From NCBI GenBank assembly GCA_913054565.1, contig CAJXHW010000036.1:1-11068 (forward strand): 11,068 nucleotides of DNA, in the 5' to 3' direction. The notes under the pieces are model-generated. The model made no database searches. It saw only the letters and a list, made by a program, of their open reading frames with translations, and had not been told where the DNA came from. The stretch comes from an uncultured Kordia sp. (GTDB lineage: Bacteria > Bacteroidota > Bacteroidia > Flavobacteriales > Flavobacteriaceae). The position numbers and the translations under genes were made by a program. This document shows, one piece after another, positions 1-7,625 of the stretch (the stretch's first letter is position 1; each line of letters starts with the position of its first letter).

Positions 1-298
1 CATTGGTAGGAAAAGAAGCTTCGGCGATTTCTTTTTCTAGGTTCTGAACAATTTTTAATTCGGCTTCTTCTTGTAAGACCAACGCAAACTTAGACTGATA
101 CAATAAAGCTTTTATCAGCTGATTGCTGTTGTTCTTTTTCTTCGCCTTTTTATAAATGTTTCCAACTATTTCATTAGCTGACTTTGTTTTACCTTCTAAC
201 TCAAAGGTTTCAACTGTTTTCCAGTATTTTTCAAAGTTTTGTTGTGCTTGAGCTGTTGTAATAATGATAAGACTTAATATAGTTAGAGCTTTTTTCAT
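1..298 (-). CDS. Alpha-2-macroglobulin-like secreted protein, N-terminal fragment
   Basis: An open frame starts at an ATG at 296-298 and runs off the left edge without a stop, giving 99 residues. It opens with a signal peptide (MKKALTILSLIIITTAQA, probable cleavage before Gln19). A charged, helical stretch follows, containing NFEKYWKTVETFELEGKTK and LLYQSKFALVLQEEAELKIV. I recognise this pattern from the N-terminus of the very large (about 1,900-2,000 residue) flavobacterial proteins annotated as alpha-2-macroglobulin family or MG2-domain proteins, which are thought to act as periplasmic or surface protease traps or matrix proteins. None of the diagnostic macroglobulin domains or the thioester lies inside the window, so the family name rests on recall of the N-terminal pattern. 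The coding nature is well supported by the signal peptide and the unbroken frame. It is divergent from the TPR gene at 436. Confidence 0.7.
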   Translation of the reverse strand, partial: MKKALTILSLIIITTAQAQQNFEKYWKTVETFELEGKTKSANEIVGNIYKKAKKKNNSNQLIKALLYQSKFALVLQEEAELKIVQNLEKEIAEASFPTN

Positions 299-319
299 AT
301 GCTGAATTTTATAGCTAAA

Positions 320-348
320 TAAAGATAAGCAAAAAGCATTCCAACCAA
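320..348 (-). promoter_or_regulatory. Candidate Bacteroidota-type promoter for the alpha-2-macroglobulin-like gene
   Basis: On the minus strand a TATCTTTA box (320-327) matches the Bacteroidota -7 consensus TAnnTTTG at all but the last base. A TTG (346-348) lies 18 nt further upstream, as expected for the -33 element. The box ends about 21 nt before the ATG at 298. This is pattern matching in an AT-rich spacer and has not been tested. Confidence 0.4.
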
Positions 349-412
349 TAATTTTTTATGAAGAAGTGCCGTGCTTAACAAATAATTTTATATTTTACAG
401 TGTAATATTATG

Positions 413-420
413 TATGTTTA
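413..420 (+). promoter_or_regulatory. Weak -7 box candidate before the TPR gene
   Basis: TATGTTTA matches TAnnTTTG except for the final base and ends 15 nt before the ATG at 436. I found no convincing -33 TTG at the right distance, so this is tentative. Confidence 0.25.
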
Positions 421-435
421 CACAGTATTTAATCA

Positions 436-1407
436 ATGAAGCTTTTTTTTTACATATACTTAGTCTTTACAGGTGTAATTTTTTCGCAATCAACCGATTT
501 TGAAAAAGGCGAGTTGCATTATAAAAATGCTGAATGGCAACTTGCTAAACCGTATTTTTTAAAGGTATTAGCACTTAATGAAACTAACATAAAAGCACAA
601 GAGTATTTAGGTGATATTGCTGCTTATGTAAAAAATTGGAATAAAGCTTTAGAGTATTATAAACCGTTGGTGGAGGCTAATAAGAGTAATGCAAATTATC
701 ATTTTAAATATGGTGGTGTTTTGGCTTATAAAGCCCAGTCGTCTAATAAATTAAAAGCCCTAACCTTGGTGGGTGATATTAAAAAACATTTGCATAAAGC
801 TGCTGATTTAGATAAAGGCCATATTGAAGCGCGTTGGGCTTTGGTTGAAATTTACATCAGTTTACCTGGGATTGTTGGTGGTAGTGAAACGAAAGCAAAA
901 TTTTATGCAAATGAGTTGCTTAACCTCTCTCCGGTTGATGGTCATTTGGCCTTAGGCTATGTAGCGGAATATAATAATAAACCAAAAGCTGCTGAATTCT
1001 ATTATAAAAAAGCAATAGAGATTGGAGGTTCTGAACACACTTATAAAAAGTTGTCGAGGTTGTATGAAAAAAATAGTCAACCAGAAAAAGCCATATCGAA
1101 TTATGAGGTTGCCTCAGCTAAATTTCAACGTAATCATTTAAACTATTTAATAGGTAAAGTATCAGCACAATACAATATTTCAATTGATAAAGGACTGGTG
1201 TATTTGCAGACTTATGTTCAAAATTACTCCGAAAAAGATGGTGTGCCAATATCTTGGGCGTATTATAGAATGGCACAGATTTACCGTTATAAGTCAGATA
1301 AACGCAAAGCTTATAATTACATACAAAAGGCATTACGAGAAAAACCAGATTTAAAAGAAGCACAAGAGGAAAAGAGGTTGATTTTAAAGATGAAATCTGA
1401 AGCATAA
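436..1407 (+). CDS. Secreted tetratricopeptide repeat (TPR) protein
   Basis: This 323-residue protein has a signal peptide (residues 1 to about 17, ending IFSQ) and no later membrane segment, so it is probably periplasmic. The mature part is a chain of TPR-like helical hairpins. The clearest are at about 21-50, 55-84, 170-196 (LALGYVAEYNNKPKAAEFYY), 203-230 and 273-305 (AYYRMAQIYRYKSDKRKAYN). Between them is a segment LPGIVGGSETKAKFYANELL (143-162) followed by LSPVDGHLALGY, which I recall from other Bacteroidota TPR proteins. TPR arrays bind other proteins or peptides, and no enzymatic motif is seen, so the partner is unknown. The gene stands alone between a divergent gene and the Mur ligase gene 76 nt downstream. 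Codons 3-6 lie in a run of nine T (443-451). Confidence 0.85.
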   Translation: MKLFFYIYLVFTGVIFSQSTDFEKGELHYKNAEWQLAKPYFLKVLALNETNIKAQEYLGDIAAYVKNWNKALEYYKPLVEANKSNANYHFKYGGVLAYKAQSSNKLKALTLVGDIKKHLHKAADLDKGHIEARWALVEIYISLPGIVGGSETKAKFYANELLNLSPVDGHLALGYVAEYNNKPKAAEFYYKKAIEIGGSEHTYKKLSRLYEKNSQPEKAISNYEVASAKFQRNHLNYLIGKVSAQYNISIDKGLVYLQTYVQNYSEKDGVPISWAYYRMAQIYRYKSDKRKAYNYIQKALREKPDLKEAQEEKRLILKMKSEA

Positions 1408-1456
1408 CTTTTTTTAAAATCCCTATTCAAAAATTTAAATTCGCCATTCAATTTCC

Positions 1457-1464
1457 TATCTTTA
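1457..1464 (+). promoter_or_regulatory. Candidate -7 box for the mpl-radC operon
   Basis: TATCTTTA differs from TAnnTTTG only at the last base and ends about 19 nt before the ATG at 1484. It sits in the 76-nt spacer behind the TPR gene, where a promoter for the downstream gene run would be expected. No clear -33 element was found. Confidence 0.4.
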
Positions 1465-1483
1465 CGCATATAAGACAATAATT

Positions 1484-2842
1484 ATGCGCATACATTTTAT
1501 AGCTATTGGAGGAAGTGCAATGCACAACCTTGCTATGGCATTACAAACTAAAGGATATCAAATTACCGGAAGTGATGATACCATATTTGAACCATCAAAG
1601 TCACGTTTAGAAAAGAGAGGCTTATTACCTCAGGAATTTGGCTGGTTTCCAGAAAAAATAACTACTGATTTAGATGCTGTTGTATTAGGAATGCACGCCA
1701 AAGCTGATAATCCGGAATTATTAAAAGCGCAAGAATTAGGAGTAAAAATATACTCTTATCCTGAATTTTTATACGAACAATCAAAACATAAAACACGTGT
1801 TGTTATAGGAGGGTCTCATGGAAAGACAACCATAACTTCTATGATTCTTCATGTGATGAATTACCATAATAAAGCAGTAGATTATATGGTTGGAGCTCAA
1901 TTAGAAGGGTTTGACACTATGGTGCACTTAACTGAAGAAAATGACTTTATTGTTTTGGAAGGCGATGAGTATTTGTCATCCCCAATTGACAGACGTCCGA
2001 AATTTCATTTATACAAACCAAATATCGCTTTGTTAAGTGGTATAGCATGGGATCATATCAATGTATTCCCTACATTGGAGAATTATGTAGAACAATTTGA
2101 AGCGTTCTTAAAGTGTATGTCTAACGCTGCAATCATGGTGTATAATGAAGAAGATCTATTAGTTAAAAAGGTGGTAGAAGAGTCCGATAAACATATGAAG
2201 CGTTACCCGTATCAGATTCCTGCTCATTTTATTGAGGATGGTCAAACCTACTTAGAAACTGAAGAAGGTCCTTTGCCAATTGAAGTATTCGGTAACCATA
2301 ATCTGAGCAATTTAGCAGGAGCTAAATGGATTTGCCAACATATGGGAGTTGATGAAGATGAATTTTATGAAGCCATTGCAACATTTAAAGGAGCAAGCAA
2401 ACGTTTAGAGAAAATAGCAGAAAGTAACGGTAAAGTAGCGTATAAAGATTTTGCGCATTCACCAAGCAAGGTGCAAGCAACAACTGCAGCTGTAGCTAAA
2501 CAATACGTAACTAGGAAAACAATTGCCTGTTTAGAGTTACATACATATAGTAGTTTGAATGCAGAGTTTTTAAAAGAATATGCACATGCCTTAGATGCCG
2601 CAGATGAAGCAGTTGTATTTTATTCGCCAAAAGCAGTTGCTATTAAAAAATTAGAAGAAGTTTCTGAGCAACAAATATTTGATGCCTTTAAGCGTCAAGA
2701 TTTAAAAGTATATACAACCCCAAAAGACTTTAAAACGCACTTATTTAGTATGAATTTTGATAATTCAGTATTGTTATTAATGAGTTCTGGTAATTATGGG
2801 GGGTTAGATTTTGAGGAAGTAAAAACACTATTGGAAGAGTAA
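1484..2842 (+). CDS. mpl: Mur ligase family, Mpl-like murein tripeptide ligase
   Basis: A 452-residue cytoplasmic Mur ligase close in length to Mpl, which joins UDP-MurNAc to recycled L-Ala-gamma-D-Glu-meso-DAP peptide using ATP. The N-terminal nucleotide-sugar fold opens with IHFIAIGGSAMHNLA (3-17), as in MurC/Mpl. The ATP-binding loop is GGSHGKTT (109-116). The central domain has LEGDEY (158-163), the metal-binding acid region, and WDH (189-191). The hinge GNHNLSNLAGA (270-280) and GASKRLE (303-309) match the family. The C-terminal domain has DFAHSP (322-327), ELHTYSSLN (351-359) and SSGNYGG (434-440). Classical Mpl/MurC enzymes carry DxxHHP and a different segment in place of ELHTYSSLN; I recall the HSP/ELHT version as common to Bacteroidota homologues, often named peptidoglycan synthetase. 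The exact substrate is therefore inferred. Its stop overlaps the radC start by one base. Confidence 0.88.
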   Translation: MRIHFIAIGGSAMHNLAMALQTKGYQITGSDDTIFEPSKSRLEKRGLLPQEFGWFPEKITTDLDAVVLGMHAKADNPELLKAQELGVKIYSYPEFLYEQSKHKTRVVIGGSHGKTTITSMILHVMNYHNKAVDYMVGAQLEGFDTMVHLTEENDFIVLEGDEYLSSPIDRRPKFHLYKPNIALLSGIAWDHINVFPTLENYVEQFEAFLKCMSNAAIMVYNEEDLLVKKVVEESDKHMKRYPYQIPAHFIEDGQTYLETEEGPLPIEVFGNHNLSNLAGAKWICQHMGVDEDEFYEAIATFKGASKRLEKIAESNGKVAYKDFAHSPSKVQATTAAVAKQYVTRKTIACLELHTYSSLNAEFLKEYAHALDAADEAVVFYSPKAVAIKKLEEVSEQQIFDAFKRQDLKVYTTPKDFKTHLFSMNFDNSVLLLMSSGNYGGLDFEEVKTLLEE

Positions 2843-3531
2843 TGAGTAAAAAATTTTCCATAAAAGATTGGTCAGAATCTGATAGGCCAAGAGAAAAACT
2901 AAACTCTTATGGAAAAGAAACGCTAACAAATTCAGAGTTATTGGCTATTTTAATTGGCTCTGGAAATAGAACAGAAAGTGCAGTTGCCTTATGTAAACGC
3001 ATATTAGCGTCGGTTGATCATAATTTAAATGCATTAGGAAAATTATCAGTATCGCAACTACAGGAGTTTAAAGGAATAGGTGAAGCGAAAGCTATTAGTA
3101 TAGTTGCTGGTTTAGAATTAGGACGACGTAGAAGATTAGAAGAAGATGTTCATCTAAATAAAGTAACATCTAGTAAATCGGTTTTTGAAATCATGCAACC
3201 TAAGCTAGGAAATTTAGAACATGAAGAGTTTTGGGTGTTGTTTTTAAATAACTCCAATAAAGTTATCCAAAAACAGCAGCTAAGCAAGGGTGGTATTACC
3301 GGAACCTTGGTTGATGTACGTTTGGTAATGAAAAAAGCGTTAGAAATTAGTGCAACGGCATTAATACTTTGCCATAACCACCCTTCTGGGACACTAAAAA
3401 TAAGTGAGGCCGATAAACAAATTACTGCTAAAATAAAGAAAGCCTGTATGTCACTAGATATAAAACTACTTGACCATGTTATTATAACAGAAAAAGCATA
3501 TAGTAGTTTTGCAGATGATGGTATTTTATAA
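2842..3531 (+). CDS. radC: RadC family JAB/MPN-domain protein
   Basis: A 229-residue protein of typical RadC length. The start MSKKFSIKDWSESDRPREKL is the standard RadC N-terminus. Residues 27-60 form the UPF0758 N-terminal region (LTNSELLAILIGSG), and 73-96 contain a helix-hairpin-helix (LQEFKGIGEAKA). The JAB1/MPN metalloprotease-like fold occupies about 105-229. It has a glutamate at 128/129, the HNHPSG motif (178-183) and an aspartate at 191, which together form the zinc-binding JAMM signature. The biochemical role of RadC is not settled: the old DNA-repair label comes from an E. coli mutant that was later reassigned. All metal ligands are present, so it looks intact. It is linked by TAATG overlaps to both neighbours, which suggests translational coupling. 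Confidence 0.93.
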   Translation: MSKKFSIKDWSESDRPREKLNSYGKETLTNSELLAILIGSGNRTESAVALCKRILASVDHNLNALGKLSVSQLQEFKGIGEAKAISIVAGLELGRRRRLEEDVHLNKVTSSKSVFEIMQPKLGNLEHEEFWVLFLNNSNKVIQKQQLSKGGITGTLVDVRLVMKKALEISATALILCHNHPSGTLKISEADKQITAKIKKACMSLDIKLLDHVIITEKAYSSFADDGIL

Positions 3532-4823
3532 TGAAATTATTAATTTACACACATAAAATCACACCACGTGTAAAGTATGTATTTAAGCATGTTTGCACAA
3601 GAATTCTCGGAATTCAAATTGAATTTACAACAGTTGTTGAGGAGTTTATTGCACATCAAGGTTTAAAAATGTCTTATGCCAAACAGCCATTAGCAAAAGA
3701 ATTATTTATTCAAAGCAATGACTTGTTGTTTGAGGAAGGTATTTCTGACGTTGAGGTAAATATACAACCTTGGAATAACACCAAATGTTTTTTTTCAGTA
3801 GGATCTAAGAGCGCTTTGCCTTTTGATATTTTCGCTGCGAGTTTTTACCTATTAAGTAGATATGAAGAATATTTGCCTTATGTAGCAGATGATTTTGGTC
3901 GTTTCCCGCCAGAGGAAAGTATAGCGTACAAACATCACTTTTTAAAGCAGCCTGTAGTAGATATTTGGGCTTATGAGTTTAAGAAGATTATCAACAATAT
4001 TTATCCAGAGTTTGTTTTTCCTGTTAAAACATTTCAAATAAAACCCATTATTGATGTACCTGTTGCCTATAAGTATAAATATAAAGGTATTATTAGGACA
4101 ATAGGGGGGACATTACGTCACTTGATAACATTTAATTTTTCGGAAATTTACAATCGATATATAGTATTGTTTAAGTTGCGAAAAGATCCATATGATACTT
4201 ATAAATGGTTAATTAACAATCATAAAAAAAGGCAATTAAGCCCAATTTTCTTTTTCTTATTAAGTGACTATACCACTTATGATAAGAACATAAATTTTCA
4301 GAACAAACATTTTGTCTCCTTAATAAAATCTGTTGCAGATTATTTTGAAGTGGGACTCAAAGGGTCTTTCCTTGCTTTAGATGATGTGCAAATTTTAAAA
4401 ACAGAAAAACAACGATTTGAATCTATTTTTAATATCCCATTAACACATACTAAAAATTCATTTTCAAAACTGAAATTACCTCTAGTTTATAGAAATTTAA
4501 TTGATTTAGAGATCTCTGCAGATCATACAATGGGGTACGTGTCTGAATCAGGATTTAGAGCAGGAACATGCACGCCTTTTTATTTTTATGACTTGGATTA
4601 TGAAATGCAAACTCCTTTAAAAATTAACCCATTTTGTGTGCTTGATTTTGTGTATAAAAAAAATAAAAATGCTGTTCAGAATATTTGTAAATTAATTGAT
4701 CAAGTCAAAAGTGTAAATGGTACTTTTGCAATTGTTGTTCATAACTATACGTTTAGCGAAAATGAAGAATGGCAAGGTTGGCGTAAACGCTATACTACAC
4801 TATTAGATTATGCAACCTCATAA
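3531..4823 (+). CDS. DUF7033-type polysaccharide deacetylase-like protein, apparently motif-degenerate
   Basis: This 430-residue protein has no signal peptide. The N-terminal half (MKLLIYTHKITPRVKYVFKH, then ALPFDIFAASFYLLSRYEEY at 95-114 and GRFPPEES) is the DUF7033 region I recall from Bacteroidota 'polysaccharide deacetylase family' proteins. The second half has the family's later blocks: LPLVYRNLIDLEIS (316-329), TMGYVSESGFRAGTCTPFYF (333-352) and VVHNYTFSENEEWQGW (402-417). The early catalytic blocks look altered. Where relatives usually have a DID-type metal motif this protein has IIDVPVAYKYK (173-183), and where they have GIHPSY it has GLKGSF (275-280). A following SRQHxLKL-like block reads KNSFSKLKL. 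It may be a non-catalytic or substrate-shifted family member. The motif comparison comes from memory of the family, not an alignment. The gene is coupled to radC by a one-base overlap. Confidence 0.75.
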   Translation: MKLLIYTHKITPRVKYVFKHVCTRILGIQIEFTTVVEEFIAHQGLKMSYAKQPLAKELFIQSNDLLFEEGISDVEVNIQPWNNTKCFFSVGSKSALPFDIFAASFYLLSRYEEYLPYVADDFGRFPPEESIAYKHHFLKQPVVDIWAYEFKKIINNIYPEFVFPVKTFQIKPIIDVPVAYKYKYKGIIRTIGGTLRHLITFNFSEIYNRYIVLFKLRKDPYDTYKWLINNHKKRQLSPIFFFLLSDYTTYDKNINFQNKHFVSLIKSVADYFEVGLKGSFLALDDVQILKTEKQRFESIFNIPLTHTKNSFSKLKLPLVYRNLIDLEISADHTMGYVSESGFRAGTCTPFYFYDLDYEMQTPLKINPFCVLDFVYKKNKNAVQNICKLIDQVKSVNGTFAIVVHNYTFSENEEWQGWRKRYTTLLDYATS

Positions 4824-4838
4824 TAAAACAGATTGAAA

Positions 4839-5522
4839 ATGAAACACATCACAGATATTTTTTTTGATTTAGATCATACACTTTGGGATTTTGATAAAAA
4901 TTCTGAAATAACGTATTCAATAATCTTTAATAAACTTGACCTAGCTATAGATATAAGTGAGTTTTTAGTAGCCTACAAGCAAATAAATTTAGATCTCTGG
5001 AAGTTGTTTAGAAATGAATTGATTGATAAAGACACTCTGCGATATAAACGATTGCATGATACGTTTAAGGCTATAAACATAACCGTTACAGATGCCGTTA
5101 TTTATACTATAGCTGATGATTATGTGTATCATTTATCTCAACAAACGCATTTGCTAGAAGGTGCTTTGGTGCTTTTAGACTATTTGAAACCTAAATACAA
5201 GTTACATATTATTACTAATGGGTTTGCAGAAGTGCAGGTTGGTAAATTGAAAAACACTAATTTGGATACTTATTTTGATGTTGTAATTAATTCTGAAATG
5301 GCAGGTGTTAAAAAGCCTAACCCTATTATTTTTGAAAAAGCATTGCAGATGGCAAACGCATCAAAAGAGAGTTCGTTAATGATAGGGGATAGTTATGAAG
5401 CAAATGTTTTAGGAGCTTTAAATTATGGTATTAAAGCAATTTGTTATAATTACCATAATGAAAAATTGCCAAATCATATTCATCATGTTAATCATTTGGA
5501 AGACTTAATTCAGATTTTATAA
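4839..5522 (+). CDS. HAD-superfamily phosphatase, YjjG-like pyrimidine nucleotidase
   Basis: I take the ATG at 4839 rather than the TTG at 4833. It gives MKHITDIFFDLDHTLWDFDK, which begins just before HAD motif I as family members do, and yields 227 residues. Motif I is DLDHT with nucleophile Asp10 and general acid Asp12. Motif II is IITNGF with Thr126. Motif III is the lysine of GVKKPNP (Lys159). Motif IV is IGDSYEAN with Asp184. The cap domain lies between about 20 and 100. The overall pattern matches the YjjG branch, 5'-nucleotidases that remove non-canonical pyrimidine nucleotides such as dUMP analogues; the substrate here is inferred. The position that usually carries the second motif IV acid is Asn189. 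The gene starts 15 nt after the deacetylase-like gene and probably shares its transcript. Confidence 0.85.
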   Translation: MKHITDIFFDLDHTLWDFDKNSEITYSIIFNKLDLAIDISEFLVAYKQINLDLWKLFRNELIDKDTLRYKRLHDTFKAINITVTDAVIYTIADDYVYHLSQQTHLLEGALVLLDYLKPKYKLHIITNGFAEVQVGKLKNTNLDTYFDVVINSEMAGVKKPNPIIFEKALQMANASKESSLMIGDSYEANVLGALNYGIKAICYNYHNEKLPNHIHHVNHLEDLIQIL

Positions 5523-5573
5523 TAAACAACTACATCATTAATAATGATACATAAAAAAACAGCAGATATAAAT

Positions 5574-6323
5574 ATGAAAAAATACATACTACTCTTCATT
5601 TTAGCCTTTAACTTGTCAGCTTATTCGCAAGAGGCTTTAAATGCCTATAAATACGTTATTGTTCCTTCACAATTTGAATTTCAAAAAAAGATAGATCAGT
5701 ATGGAATTAATACATTGTTAAAATATAAATTTCAACAATTAGGCTTTGAGACCTTTTTAGATAATGAAGAAATTCCTATGGAGTTGAAAGTTAATACATG
5801 TATTTATATAACTCCAAGGCTTATAGACACTAGTACAATGTTTACCACTAAATTAACGGTAGAAATAAAGGATTGTTATGGAAAAGTTTTATTTGCAACC
5901 AAAGAGGGGCGTAGTCGTTCAAAAAGTTATGAAGTTGCTTATAAAGAGGCTTTGCGTAGTTCGTTAACTTATTTCGGTTCGTATAGATTGAACTACACTC
6001 CAAAAAATAATACAGTAGAAGATGTGGCTAAATTACAAGATGAGCTAAAAGTAAAAACAACACCGATTGTAGTATCAAATACGATGCGATATACGTTTAA
6101 CAACCAAGAATTTCTTTTTGTGAAAGAAGGAGCTAATTTTAGTATCAAGAATAAAAGTGATGTAGTAGGAGTTTGCATAGCATCTACATTAAAAAATAAC
6201 ATTTACCACGTTACCTTTAAATCTCAAAAAGGGATAGGTTATTTTGTTGAAAACGGTAATTTTATGTTAGAAATCATTGAAAATAATTCAGTGCAGCTAC
6301 TTACCATGGTAAAAGTAAACTAG
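5574..6323 (+). CDS. Conserved secreted protein of unknown function
   Basis: The chosen start is the ATG at 5574, because it opens directly on a signal peptide (MKKYILLFILAFNLSAYS, cleavage near Gln19). An upstream in-frame ATG at 5544 would add ten mostly polar residues in front of it. The protein is then 249 residues. The mature part begins EALNAYKYVIVPSQFEFQ and has a stretch GRSRSKSYEVAYKEALRSS (112-130). It ends in beta-rich segments and has no transmembrane helix, lipobox or recognisable catalytic motif. I recall similar 'YKYVIVP' proteins as unnamed secreted proteins in flavobacteria, but cannot assign a function. It follows the phosphatase gene by 51 nt on the same strand. Its TAG stop shares the CTAG at 6320-6323 with the stop of rarA. 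Confidence 0.75.
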   Translation: MKKYILLFILAFNLSAYSQEALNAYKYVIVPSQFEFQKKIDQYGINTLLKYKFQQLGFETFLDNEEIPMELKVNTCIYITPRLIDTSTMFTTKLTVEIKDCYGKVLFATKEGRSRSKSYEVAYKEALRSSLTYFGSYRLNYTPKNNTVEDVAKLQDELKVKTTPIVVSNTMRYTFNNQEFLFVKEGANFSIKNKSDVVGVCIASTLKNNIYHVTFKSQKGIGYFVENGNFMLEIIENNSVQLLTMVKVN

Positions 6324-7597
6324 TAATTGTATTTGTCGTTCCAACGATTTTTTAAAAAATCACGTTGCGATTTTTCTCGGGGATTGTTTCCAGGATCATA
6401 AAACTTAGTGCCACTTAATTCGTCAGGAAGAAATTCTTGTTCAGCAAAATTATTCGCGTAATTATGAGAGTACTTATAGTTTTCACCATAACCTAGCTCT
6501 TTCATTAATTTTGTTGGTGCATTTCTTAAATGTAAAGGGATGCTTAAATTTCCAGATTGCTTAACCGCTTGCTGGGCTTGATTAATTGCCATATATGATG
6601 CGTTGCTTTTAGCAGAAGTAGCTAAATAGATAACACACTGACTTAAAATTAATCTAGATTCTGGAAAACCAATAATAGTTACAGCTTGAAAGGTGTTATT
6701 AGCCATAATTAAAGCTGTTGGGTTTGCGTTACCAATGTCCTCACTAGCTAATATAATTAAACGTCTTGCTATAAATTTTACATCTTCACCGCCTTCAATC
6801 ATTCGTGCAAGCCAATAAACGGCACCGTTGGGGTCACTACCCCTAATAGATTTTATAAATGCTGAGACAATATCATAATGTTGCTCACCAGTTTTATCAT
6901 ATTGTATCGTGTTTTTTTGTACTGTTTTTAATACTAATTCATTAGTGATTTCTACAGTGTCAGTACTGTTATTATTTACAATAAGCTCAAATGTGTTTAA
7001 CAACTTTCGCCCATCACCACCAGAAACACGTAATAAAGCATCTGTTTCCGTTAATGTTATTTTTTTTTGAGCTAACAGTTTGTCATTGATAATAGCGTTG
7101 TTTAGAAGCGCTAATAAATCGTCTTTTGTGAAATGATTTAAAATATATACCTGACACCTTGACAATAAAGCTGGAATAACCTCAAAACTTGGATTTTCTG
7201 TAGTTGCGCCTATTAACGTTATTATCCCTTTTTCTACCGCACCCAAAAGTGAGTCTTGTTGTGATTTACTAAAGCGATGTATTTCATCAATAAATAAAAT
7301 AGGGTTTTTTGTTGTAAACAAACCACTATTTTTTTTAGCAGAGTCAATGACCTCCCTTATATCTTTTACACCTGAGTTTATTGCACTCAAGGTGTAAAAA
7401 GGGCGTTCAGATTCCTTAGCAATGATATTTGCTAAGGTGGTTTTTCCCGTACCTGGTGGCCCCCATAATATTAATGACGGAATTATCCCTTGTGTAATTT
7501 GATTGGTTAAGGAGCCGTTTACGCCAACTAAATGTTCTTGACTAATGTAATCTTTTAATGATTTTGGGCGTAATCGTTCTGCTAAAGGTTCATTCAT
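6320..7597 (-). CDS. rarA: Replication-associated recombination protein A (RarA/MgsA)
   Basis: A 425-residue AAA+ ATPase of the clamp-loader-like RarA/Mgs1/WRNIP1 family, which acts at stalled replication forks. The N-terminus MNEPLAERLRPKSLKDYISQ is typical. Walker A is GPPGTGKT (46-53), Walker B is FIDEIHRF (102-109), the sensor 1 region is GATTENPSF (130-138) and the arginine-finger region is SRCQVY (146-151). The C-terminal tetramerisation domain contains YDIVSAFIKSIRGSDPNGAVYWLARMIEGGEDVKFIARR, with the hallmark SEDIGNANP after it. All motifs are intact and the length is normal. It is convergent with the secreted-protein gene and overlaps it by 4 nt. It is divergent from the rhomboid gene across a 140-nt spacer. 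Confidence 0.96.
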   Translation of the reverse strand: MNEPLAERLRPKSLKDYISQEHLVGVNGSLTNQITQGIIPSLILWGPPGTGKTTLANIIAKESERPFYTLSAINSGVKDIREVIDSAKKNSGLFTTKNPILFIDEIHRFSKSQQDSLLGAVEKGIITLIGATTENPSFEVIPALLSRCQVYILNHFTKDDLLALLNNAIINDKLLAQKKITLTETDALLRVSGGDGRKLLNTFELIVNNNSTDTVEITNELVLKTVQKNTIQYDKTGEQHYDIVSAFIKSIRGSDPNGAVYWLARMIEGGEDVKFIARRLIILASEDIGNANPTALIMANNTFQAVTIIGFPESRLILSQCVIYLATSAKSNASYMAINQAQQAVKQSGNLSIPLHLRNAPTKLMKELGYGENYKYSHNYANNFAEQEFLPDELSGTKFYDPGNNPREKSQRDFLKNRWNDKYNY

Positions 7598-7625
7598 AAA
7601 GTAAAAATACTAAATTGAGTAGTAT

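Noticed and set aside
1118..1405. Minus-strand open frame of 95 codons
   Set aside because: It lies wholly inside the well-supported TPR gene, has no recognisable family pattern, and no promoter was seen for it.
4833..4838. TTG start for the HAD phosphatase
   Set aside because: The ATG two codons downstream gives the expected spacing to motif I, and a TTG start is unnecessary.
5534..5548. ATCATTA-A-TAATGAT dyad before the secreted-protein gene
   Set aside because: It is made only of A/T-rich words in an AT-rich spacer, with one central base. Chance is likely and no T-run or promoter fits it.
5993..6202. Minus-strand open frame of 69 codons
   Set aside because: It lies inside the secreted-protein gene, and its composition is what an antisense frame of an AT-rich gene would give.
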